In this document: positions 1 through 5,678 of the stretch, in pieces | Layout: every line of letters starts with the position of its first letter | Position numbering within the stretch: position 1 is the stretch's first letter | Source of the DNA: Bacteroidales bacterium | Lineage (GTDB): Bacteria > Bacteroidota > Bacteroidia > Bacteroidales > JAAUTT01 | Reading direction: 5' to 3' | Length of the DNA: 7,100 nucleotides | NCBI GenBank assembly: GCA_012031335.1 | Contig: JAAUTT010000221.1 | Coordinates: 1 to 7,100, forward strand | Notes under the pieces: generated by a model | Told to the model about the DNA's origin: nothing | The model's input: only the letters and a program-made list of their open reading frames with translations | Databases searched by the model: none | Program-made: the position numbers and the translations under genes

Positions 1-116
1 ATTCCTGAGGGGTCAATTTGCCGGAATGACAGTCCCTTTTTGATAAATAAAGGGGTCAGTTTTGTCGGAATGAGGGGTCAATTTGCTAGGAACAGGGGGT
101 CAGTTTGGGTAGGAAT
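1..116. mobile_element. Probable IS21-type insertion sequence end with four ~20-bp repeated sites
   Basis: Four copies of a GGGGTCARTTTG-n-GGAAT motif occupy 9-27, 52-71, 74-93 and 96-116, all in the same orientation. Start-to-start spacings are 43, 22 and 22 bp, so the sites fall on a 22-bp grid (about two helical turns), with one slot near 30-51 degenerate. IS21-family ends are known to carry several repeated transposase-binding sites, and similar GGGGTCAATTTG arrays are, from memory, typical of IS21-like elements in Bacteroidota. No istA or istB coding sequence is visible, so the body would lie left of the window. The exact outer boundary cannot be fixed; it probably lies just after 116. 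A remnant end or another multi-site element is also possible. Confidence 0.5.
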
Positions 117-169
117 ATACACGTTGTGCAATTGCTGCTGATGTTGAACTAAACCCGTACTTTTTTATA

Positions 170-705
170 TCATTCTATAAGTCTTAATATCATATACAAA
201 ACAAATATTACAAGTCCAGATAAAAATAACAGTCTATCTGATTTTGACATATTTGGTTTCTTTATATTTTTATCAAACACACAATGTGTCTTGATATAAT
301 CTATAATCTCCAAGGAGTTTATATAAGCTTTCTCATTAATGATTTCAACAACATTATCAGTTGACTTAATCATAATACCTTTTTGTACACCAAATTTATT
401 GCTAATATATAGATAATCACAGTAAACTATGTTTTCAAGATGAAGAGTCTTAATTTTTGAGCTAAACATTGGCTTTACCACAATGCAATTTTTATCAATC
501 AATAAGGATTTAAATGAAGGAATAATTACTTTTAATATTAACAAACCCATCCAAACAAAAATAAGTGATCCAAAAATCATTAGACCTGAAGTAAAATTCT
601 CCTACATAAAAGAATATAAATAATCCAAATGCCATAAAAATCATAGCTATAAAAACTGAGACTATAAAATCCCAAAATAGAACGCTTTGAAAATTTCGAA
701 TTCAT
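170..705 (-). CDS. Small membrane protein with PH-like core, frameshifted twice
   Basis: Repaired, this reads as 177 residues starting MNSKFQSVLFWDFIVSVF (a second ATG lies one codon upstream at 706-708). There are two hydrophobic segments at about residues 9-33 and 45-62, then a soluble part of about 95 residues that alternates beta-like stretches, then a C-terminal membrane segment at about 157-173. Two N-terminal helices followed by a small beta-rich domain is the layout of bacterial PH-domain (bPH) membrane proteins; this is inference from layout, not a clear motif match. The uninterrupted frame covers only 170-580 and starts inside the second helix. Upstream frames join it if one base is removed from the A4 run at 690-693 and one from the A5 run at 572-576 (plus strand). 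The stop is 54 bp from the IS-like end. The function is unknown. Confidence 0.55.
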
Positions 706-818
706 CATTAATAAGTTATCAATCGTGTCGCGGTGATTTTTTTAGTATAGCTGCTACCATCCATATAACCTCAGTACCGCAATATCACCATTACCCAACA
801 CCTCCCCACCCTTATATC

Positions 819-848
819 CGTTTGTAAACGTTTGTAACCGTTCGCAAA
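819..848. repeat. 10-bp tandem repeat, three units
   Basis: Three consecutive 10-bp units are CGTTTGTAAA (819-828), CGTTTGTAAC (829-838) and CGTTCGCAAA (839-848). They abut and slightly overlap the left edge of the 183-bp direct repeat, so they may mark its junction. Confidence 0.7.
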
Positions 849-1026
849 TGCCTCCAGGTGTTTAAAATTAGATGGTATCACTTTCATATCACAGGAAATC
901 ATCAGGTTTGTTGTTTCCGGTTGTGCACAATTTTATGCTGTTATTTATCAGCCCCAATTTACAAAATTGAAGGAATAAACGTGCAATACAAAGAGACCTG
1001 AAATTAAACTGGTTTTAACCTGTTCG
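844..1026. repeat. 183-bp direct repeat, copy 1
   Basis: This segment aligns without gaps to 2157-2339, with about 14 mismatches in 183 positions (about 92% identity by eye). The match begins at GCAAATRCCTCCAGGTG and ends at TTCG, and sequence on either side is unrelated. The two copies have the same orientation and flank the DUF4241 gene. The repeat holds no long open frame. It could be the remains of a duplicated promoter or gene start, a non-autonomous element, or homology that allows exchange of the gene between the copies. Confidence 0.9.
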
Positions 1027-1089
1027 GATATTTCTGAATGGGCAGAACGGTATGCTTGTTACCATGCTGTTTTTTAAGTGCTTTAACCT

Positions 1090-1152
1090 CCATAAAACTT
1101 CACAACCGGAGTTTGCTTCAATTAAACTACAAACATTTATAAAGTTTTATGG
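1090..1152. repeat. 11-bp inverted repeat with nested 5-bp stem
   Basis: CCATAAAACTT at 1090-1100 is the exact reverse complement of AAGTTTTATGG at 1142-1152. Between them GTTTG (1111-1115) and CAAAC (1130-1134) form a second, properly nested stem. The structure lies about 110 bp beyond the DUF4241 stop. There is no U-rich tail that would make it a plain intrinsic terminator on either strand. It may be an RNA or recombination structure, or chance in AT-rich DNA. Confidence 0.5.
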
Positions 1153-1262
1153 AAAAATTTTGAGGAAGGAATTTTATACCTGAGTTTATTTTTTTAGAGT
1201 TGTGAAACTGTTACGCGTGTTGCCATCCATAATACTTAAATCTCAATACTTTAATCAATTAT

Positions 1263-2026
1263 TCATCTTTGCTTTGATTTACCTAACCTCTCTATTACCA
1301 ATAAATCGACCAATAGTTTAATTGGTTTCCCATTTTCATCAAGTCCCCAATATGCAGGGTACAATCCATCTCCTAATCCAGAACTAAACATTATTATATT
1401 GTGTTCTTTGTCAATCGGATAATTTAGCCAATCACCATCTTTATAAGTTCCTTCTGGATTATTCCATTTTTAGCAAACTCTCCAGCAAAATAATCGTCAT
1501 ATATATTTTTCTCTGGATTTTTCTTTACAAAATCGCTATAGAAATCTTTGTATGCCTTAAAAGACTCCTTATCCGAAATACAAAGAAGTCCGGCATCTAC
1601 AGGAAAAAGTCCGTTTGTTGTTTTATCCATTCCCTCTAATAATGAATCATTTGACAAGGCAAATTCCCATGTCGAAGGTATTTTATTGTCAAACTCAATC
1701 ACTGCATAGGCAATTCTGTAGCCCATATTGCAATTATAAAAATACAAGTACATTTCGTATTGCCCAGGAACAACAGTCTTTTCTATTGGATGGGGATTGT
1801 ATAATAAAAATGGGTCAGTAATCACAAACTGTCCTGATGTTACTTGTATTTTGCCTAAATGAAATTCATCATATTTGTCATTACTTCTCAAATCGTGAAA
1901 ATCAGAAAAATCAATCTTGACTTTTTCTCCATTTACAATCTGAGTAGTCTTATATTTTTGTCCGTGTGATTTAAGAATTCCGAAAAACATTAACCCTGCA
2001 ATTATTATTATTTTTAATTTATCCAT
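1263..2026 (-). CDS. Exported DUF4241 domain protein, one frameshift
   Basis: Repaired, this is about 254 residues. Residues 1-23 form a signal peptide: a Lys-containing start, the hydrophobic run IIIIAGLMFFGIL, and a likely cleavage after SHG. The rest follows the DUF4241 pattern: GKIQVTSGQFVITDPFLL, then VPGQYEMYLYF, then RIAYAVIEF, a P..WEFAL segment, and a VDAGLLCISD stretch. The uninterrupted frame stops at 1424. The family's C-terminal block continues in another frame as FSSGLGDGLYPAYWGLDENG and ends with a TGA at 1263-1265. Adding one base to the T5 run at 1467-1471 (plus strand) joins the two as AKKWNNPEGTYKDGDW. No catalytic residues are established for DUF4241 as far as I know. The gene stands alone between two copies of a 183-bp repeat. 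Family confidence is good; function is unknown. Confidence 0.8.
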
Positions 2027-2156
2027 TTAGTTCAATGTTTGCAATGTCATTTTTTTAAGGTTGTTGCGTGCTGTGTTTAAACTTTTACCGATATAAAATG
2101 TAAATTTCATTGTCAATATACTCAAATCCAATATTTTTTATTCTTCGTCTTGGATT

Positions 2157-2339
2157 GCAAATACCTCCAGGTGTTTGAAATTAGATGGTATCACTTTCAT
2201 ATCAAAGGAAATCATCAGGTTTGTTGTTTCCGGTTGTGCATAATTTTATGCTGTTAATTATCAGCCCCAATATACAAAATCGAAGGAATAAACACGCAAT
2301 ACAAAGTGACCTGAAATTAAGCAGGCTTTAACCGGTTCG
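2157..2339. repeat. 183-bp direct repeat, copy 2
   Basis: This is the partner of 844-1026 in the same orientation, about 92% identical and without indels. It lies upstream of the DUF4241 gene start and downstream of the AIPR gene. At its left edge an open minus frame runs across the junction and ends with KNIGFEYIDNEIYILYR and a TAA at 2085-2087. This resembles the tail of a lost gene, but it is too short to name. Confidence 0.9.
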
Positions 2340-2492
2340 TTTAAATCCTGGCAGGCAAAGACACCCGTCGAATAAAAACTTTATAGGCTTACGGTCATGG
2401 AGAACGTCTTATGTGAACTTATCGAAATTTGCTGCCTGATTTTTTGACAAAAATTTGGTTTGACCTTAGAACAGTGTTAGCAGCTGCCACTT

Positions 2493-2936
2493 TCATTGTT
2501 TGTTTTTGTAGAATGCAAATAAATCTTTAGCAAAATCCTCACTATTAAACCATTTTGCATAATCATAACTTTGGTAACCGATTATTTCTCCTGTTTTCTT
2601 ATCAAATTTTGTTTTTATTCTGGACGCATTATTCTTGTAAAATGCTAGAAAATCTTTCCATTTGGATTCTAATCCTTGAAAATAATTATTTGATGCGGTT
2701 TCATAATCTTCAATTTTTTCAGGTTTATATAACAATGTTAACGCATACACTTTTGCATAAACAGATATGTCAACTCTTTGATTTATGTTTTGAACTTTAC
2801 TTATTTTCTTAAAACACAAATACCCAAAATATGTATTATCTAATTTATTGTCTCTAGTAAAATCATCAAAACTAAGACCTTGCTTAAAAAAACAATCTTT
2901 TCTCCCTTGCTTTACTAATCTCACCATTGGATGCAT
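2493..2936 (-). CDS. AIPR family protein, C-terminal piece
   Basis: This is the last of three pieces of one broken AIPR gene. From residue 18 (KQGLSFDDFTRDNKLDN) it continues the protein of the middle piece; the first 17 residues are out of frame with the true protein, so the apparent start at 2936 is not real. Removing one base from the A7 run at 2886-2892 (plus strand) joins the pieces as EKRLFFKQGLSFDD. The 130 genuine residues include an aromatic-rich helical region (YGYLCFKKISKV-like) and a Trp-containing tail, ending FAFYKNKQ. No separate domain is recognised. The stop is followed within about 20 bp by GTGTTAGCAGCTGCC, a possible cassette boundary. Confidence 0.7.
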   Translation of the reverse strand: MHPMVRLVKQGRKDCFFKQGLSFDDFTRDNKLDNTYFGYLCFKKISKVQNINQRVDISVYAKVYALTLLYKPEKIEDYETASNNYFQGLESKWKDFLAFYKNNASRIKTKFDKKTGEIIGYQSYDYAKWFNSEDFAKDLFAFYKNKQ

Positions 2937-3954
2937 AATACATACGGTAAAGTAAATTTCTTTCTAATACAGCATTTTCTGAGATATAGTTTAAAAATAT
3001 TCCATCAGCAAATTCTCCTCTTTTACGCTCATAAAGAAATCCATACTTTTGGAATAAATATTTTTGTAATTGTATTTGTAGTTTATCATTTGAAATTTTA
3101 TCTGCATTGATTACTGGTGTTTGCTTATTTGTTGCTTCAGATATATCATTAATTAACTCAATTTTGCTATCCAAATCATTATTATCTTGAAGAGTAATAA
3201 TTTTTACAAGCACTTCTTTATTTTGAAATACCCCTTCAACATCACCATTTAAATTTTCAGCATATATTCTACTTAATGTATAAGATGTTTGCCCACCATT
3301 AATTATTTGTGGATTTTTAACAATTAATTGAGCCTTATACTTTTGTCCTATTTTTTCATTGATATAAGTTTCATCAGACAACATAGTTATACCATTATTA
3401 AATAATGCGAACTCATTGGTTTCAGATTCAATTATAGTTTCTCTTATGGCATTATTTACATATTTTCCTTCATGTCCTAAGTAACTTCTTGGATTATACT
3501 TGAGAATAGAATTTTTATATTTATACATTATCCTTCCCAATTCAATTGTCGGAATAAACAAAACGGTAATTTCACATTTACCTTTTTTTGTTTGAACAGT
3601 ATAGCTTATCTTACTACCAGCATTTTTATTACTTAAGTCAATATTTATGCAGAGGTCTGTAGCATTAAAATATGTCCCTGTAATTACCGGGAAAACAAGT
3701 TTATCATAACATTGCTCAAAATCAAAAACTTGACAAGCAAAACCTTCCGTTAGCTTTCTAAGATCACTTTGCTTAATATCATGTAGATTAGCAAGAATTA
3801 TAATTTGATTTGAATACCGTGCTACTCCTTCTGTGGTTGAAATCTCCCTTTGAAGTTGTTTAATTTTTCCATTATAATCATTCCCTTTTTCATCAGTTGT
3901 TTCACCATCGAGTATTCGGTTAACATCCATGACAAGAATTTCTTCTAAACTCAT
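2884..3954 (-). CDS. AIPR family protein (abortive infection phage resistance), central piece
   Basis: This 356-residue piece carries the diagnostic part of the AIPR family (PF10592): NPRSYLG with a following VNNAIRETI, then EFALFNNGITML at about residues 181-192, then NPQIINGGQTSYTLSRIY at about 214-231. The paired NNGIT and NGGQT motifs are what identify the family. AIPR proteins have been linked to abortive infection of phages; the mechanism of this one is not visible. The apparent start Met at 3954 is internal: the frame is open 11 codons further (RSNGKNFENKQ) to the junction with the N-terminal piece. At its end the frame runs into a stop caused by an A7 run at 2886-2892. Repaired, the whole protein is about 590 residues, a usual size for the family. 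Confidence 0.85.
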   Translation of the reverse strand: MSLEEILVMDVNRILDGETTDEKGNDYNGKIKQLQREISTTEGVARYSNQIIILANLHDIKQSDLRKLTEGFACQVFDFEQCYDKLVFPVITGTYFNATDLCINIDLSNKNAGSKISYTVQTKKGKCEITVLFIPTIELGRIMYKYKNSILKYNPRSYLGHEGKYVNNAIRETIIESETNEFALFNNGITMLSDETYINEKIGQKYKAQLIVKNPQIINGGQTSYTLSRIYAENLNGDVEGVFQNKEVLVKIITLQDNNDLDSKIELINDISEATNKQTPVINADKISNDKLQIQLQKYLFQKYGFLYERKRGEFADGIFLNYISENAVLERNLLYRMYYASNGEISKAREKRLFF

Positions 3955-3985
3955 TTGTTTGTTTTCAAAATTTTTTCCATTACTT

Positions 3986-4267
3986 CTAAAATTTTGATTG
4001 AATAAAGTAAATTGTCTTGTTCTCTGAATTTATATAATAACCATCAATGCCTCCATCATATGGGCCGTCGGTAATAAAATGTTCTCGTTCCTCAAAATCA
4101 AGCAATCCAAAACTTACTTTTAAAAATAGATGAATAAATGCTCTTGAACGAGTTTGATTTAATGTTTCTTGATCTATACTTGGATTGGGATACTTCTTTG
4201 ACATTGAAGCAGGAGCTTCCTTTATTATTGTATCAAGTATATTAACTAAAATTTCAAATTTTGTCAT
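3986..4267 (-). CDS. AIPR family protein, N-terminal nuclease-like piece
   Basis: These 93 residues are the start of the AIPR gene. Residues 67-76 (DGPYDGGIDG) and 87-92 (YFIQSK) have the spacing and hydrophobic strand of a PD-(D/E)xK nuclease core. D75 is the likely metal ligand, and Q90-x-K92 is the QxK variant seen in Mrr-like enzymes. This suggests DNA or RNA cleavage, by inference from motif. The frame ends at a TAG directly after QSKF. Removing one base from the A4 run at 3988-3991 (plus strand) continues it as QSKFRSNGKNFENKQMSLEE into the central piece. The ATG at 4267 is the only good start, with no Shine-Dalgarno, as usual in Bacteroidota. The gene has no close partner upstream. Confidence 0.75.
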   Translation of the reverse strand: MTKFEILVNILDTIIKEAPASMSKKYPNPSIDQETLNQTRSRAFIHLFLKVSFGLLDFEEREHFITDGPYDGGIDGYYINSENKTIYFIQSKF

Positions 4268-4303
4268 ATTTATCTTGTGTCTGAGTCTTTTATATGGTTC
4301 TAA

Positions 4304-4383
4304 CTAACGTTTTTGTAATACAATAATATCCAGATAATTTAAAATTTTCTTTTCAGCTTTTTTATCCCTCCCAAAAACGTTAG
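4304..4383. repeat. Perfect 12-bp inverted repeat upstream of AIPR
   Basis: CTAACGTTTTTG at 4304-4315 is the exact reverse complement of CAAAAACGTTAG at 4372-4383, with a 56-bp AT-rich interior. It starts 37 bp upstream of the AIPR start codon. A further CTAACGT lies at 4432-4438. The outer CTAAC/GTTAG arms and total length of about 80 bp recall an integron attC site, but I cannot align the internal boxes. It may instead be a cassette border of another kind or an operator. Confidence 0.55.
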
Positions 4384-4408
4384 CTCTGGAAGTTTATGTT
4401 TCTAATAT

Positions 4409-4544
4409 TTAGAGGATTGCTACTAACGTCCCAATAAACACCATATTGCACTTATTATTATTATCCCCCATGGCCATTCCCCCTCCAAGTCCCCAAAGAA
4501 CTGGAAAATATAAAATCTATATATTTTTTATTCTGCTTATCCAT
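4409..4544 (-). CDS. Tiny glycine-rich hydrophobic protein, frameshifted
   Basis: Repaired, this is 44 residues: MDKQNKKYIDFIF, then PVLWGLGGGMAMGDNNN, then KCNMVFIGTLVAIL and a TAA at 4409-4411. A charged N-terminus followed by a Gly-rich hydrophobic stretch and a hydrophobic C-terminus fits a class of very small Bacteroidota membrane proteins. The frame from the ATG breaks after IF. Removing one base from the A4 run at 4505-4508 (plus strand) restores it, the same kind of correction as in the genes around it. It is short enough to be chance. Its support is the amino-acid pattern and the stop placed just before the CTAACGT motif. The function is unknown. Confidence 0.35.
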
Positions 4545-4582
4545 TAGGTGTTTATGCAGCGTTTGGCCTGGTTTCAGTTAGA

Positions 4583-4619
4583 TTTATGTTGTTGTTTATC
4601 ACCCCCAATATACAAAATT
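4583..4619. repeat. Fragment of the 183-bp repeat, third copy
   Basis: About 37 bp match the middle of the 183-bp repeat (933-969 in copy 1): TTTATG, then TTGTTTATC, then CCCCAATATACAAAATT, with few mismatches. The flanks do not match clearly. It sits on the far side of the AIPR gene from copy 2, so the AIPR gene too lies between members of this repeat family. Confidence 0.6.
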
Positions 4620-4757
4620 CCCCATTCGGCGGCCACAAACCTGGGAGTATTATTGATTACTTTTCCCGAAAAAAGATTTCTTCCCACTCCGCATACGAAA
4701 GAAATGGTGGAAACAACGAGTATTTACCTTCCTTCGTTAAGCGTTAACTAAGAAGCC

Positions 4758-5135
4758 ATGGGGGGTTTCCTTTCAACCTTATGCGATATGCTTGAACAGT
4801 TAGAAGGTTTTCCTTCAATGTTAATAGATAACCTTAAAAGGTTGGAAGGTTTCTATTCAACGATACTAGGTAAACCTGAAGGGTTGGAAGGTTTCTCTTC
4901 AATATTAGGAGGTAAGCTTGAAGCGTTAGAAGGTTTTCCTTCAACGTTAAAAGATAAGCTTGAAGCGTTAGAAGGTTTTCCTTCATCGTTATGAGGTAAG
5001 CTTGAAGGGTTGGAAGGTTTTCCTTCAACGTTACGAGATAAGCTTGAAGGGTTGGAAGGTTTTGTTTCAACAGTATAAGCTAACATGGATGGGTTGGAAA
5101 GTTTCCTTGCAGTGTTAAGAGATAACGCTTCTTCG
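4758..5135. repeat. 42-bp minisatellite, nine units, each with a potential hairpin
   Basis: Nine head-to-tail 42-bp units start at 4758, 4800, 4842, 4884, 4926, 4968, 5010, 5052 and 5094. The core is TTRGAAGGTTTTCCTTCAAC followed by GTTAnnAGATAAGCTTGAAGSG. GAAGG-TTTT-CCTTC is a perfect small hairpin in units at 4800, 4926, 4968 and 5010. The central units are the most alike and the outer ones decay, as expected from unequal crossing-over. Because 42 is divisible by three, long frames stay open on both strands with a 14-residue period (LEGFPSTLKDKLEA on plus, PSNPSSLSRNVEGK on minus). I do not call them genes: several frames are open at once, and stops arise by single changes within units. It is not a CRISPR array, as there are no unique spacers. 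Confidence 0.9.
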
Positions 5136-5279
5136 CCGGAACATACCATATTATTAGGCGCATAATAAATAAAAAGAAAAGTTTTGTCCACAGTCCTCTC
5201 CTGATAGCCATCGGGACCACATACGACAGCCAAAGCCAGGATAAATTTTAAAGGTCAGGTTTTTGTGAATCTATATTGG

Positions 5280-5657
5280 CTGTGGTCCGTGGATAGTGGT
5301 CTTCGACTGAATATTATGCATATTAGTTCCACTTCGACAGATTCGTTTGTAAACTTCTGATTAGCCACTAATGCACGAATTATTCCTGGCAAACAGCGTG
5401 GGTTTTCGTATAAATTAGTCTTGGCGCACTATGCAATAGTTCATTTCGTTCCTATTGTTTACCCGCGATAAACAGGGAATTTTAATGCATAATATTTAAT
5501 AACCGAAAACAAGTTTTTGGTGAAAAAACTTTTCATTAGTGCATTAGTGGCAAAAAGGTAATCTGTCAGGTAGAATTAGCTAAACGCCCGTTTCTAAATC
5601 TGTGGTCCGTCGTCCGTGGTCTAATTTCCCCTGTATTGGCCATCGTCTGTGGTCCGT
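5280..5657. repeat. CTGTGGTCCGT interspersed motif, three copies
   Basis: The 11-mer occurs exactly at 5280-5290, 5600-5610 and 5647-5657. The first and third copies also share a preceding TATTGGC and a following CGACTGA with short offsets (around 5274-5310 and 5634-5663), so they are degenerate copies of a longer unit. Related text (TCCACAGTCC, GGGACCACATACGACAG) appears near 5188-5228. Confidence 0.6.
5310..5551. repeat. Two perfect inverted-repeat pairs in crossing order
   Basis: AATATTATGCAT (5310-5321) pairs with ATGCATAATATT (5485-5496), and GCCACTAATGCAC (5364-5376) pairs with GTGCATTAGTGGC (5539-5551). The order is A, B, A', B', so the stems cannot nest. Both pairs have the same 175-bp start-to-start offset. 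As one RNA they would form a pseudoknot; more likely they are opposed copies of a dispersed element. Confidence 0.65.
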
Positions 5658-5678
5658 CGACTGAGGTCTACCTCCCCA

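Larger units (their letters stand above)
709..1262. other. Gene-free spacer between the PH-like and DUF4241 genes
   Basis: No convincing gene is seen on either strand. The spacer holds a three-unit 10-bp tandem repeat (819-848), the first copy of a 183-bp direct repeat (844-1026) and an inverted repeat with a nested second stem (1090-1152). A 38-codon open frame on the minus strand (771-887) starts inside the 183-bp repeat with MKVIPSNFKHLE. The same first twelve residues open a 20-codon frame in the second repeat copy, but the two frames diverge outside the repeat, so translation is doubtful. Confidence 0.6.
5136..5678. other. Repeat-bearing spacer between minisatellite and DUF1080 gene
   Basis: No gene is supported here. 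The spacer holds three exact copies of CTGTGGTCCGT (5280-5290, 5600-5610, 5647-5657) embedded in related GTCCGTGGTCT-type text, two perfect inverted repeat pairs (5310-5496 and 5364-5551) and an 8-bp AT-only hairpin (AAGTTTTT 5511-5518, AAAAACTT 5524-5531). Such interspersed short motifs are common between genes in Bacteroidota. The stretch just beyond the DUF1080 stop might include its transcription end, but no clear terminator is seen. Confidence 0.65.

Noticed and set aside
1615..1821. Plus-strand open frame inside the DUF4241 gene
   Set aside because: It is antisense to a clear family match and has no recognisable features; a shadow frame.
2555..2812. Plus-strand open frame opposite the AIPR C-terminus
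   Set aside because: Antisense to AIPR with no start context; hydrophobic composition follows from AT-rich antisense DNA.
3986..3995. Programmed frameshifting at the AAAATTTT site of AIPR
   Set aside because: Similar one-base breaks occur in every gene of the window, with both signs, so a gene-specific recoding signal is not needed.
4268..4420. Bacteroidota-type promoter (TTTG and TAnnTTTG) for AIPR
   Set aside because: I searched the minus strand upstream of the start and found no match good enough to report.
4548..4751. 67-codon plus-strand frame before the minisatellite
   Set aside because: It contains the third fragment of the non-coding 183-bp repeat and has no domain-like pattern.
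4758..5135. CRISPR array
   Set aside because: Units are contiguous 42-mers with related sequence throughout, no unique spacers and no cas genes.
4834..5233. Long open frames over the minisatellite (plus 4758-4994, minus 4834-5070 and 4853-5233)
   Set aside because: Three frames on two strands are open together because the unit is a multiple of three. The 126-codon minus frame also starts in spacer repeats, so none can be preferred.
5511..5531. Intrinsic terminator for DUF1080
   Set aside because: The 8-bp hairpin is almost entirely A and T, is about 150 bp from the stop and lacks a U-run in the right direction.
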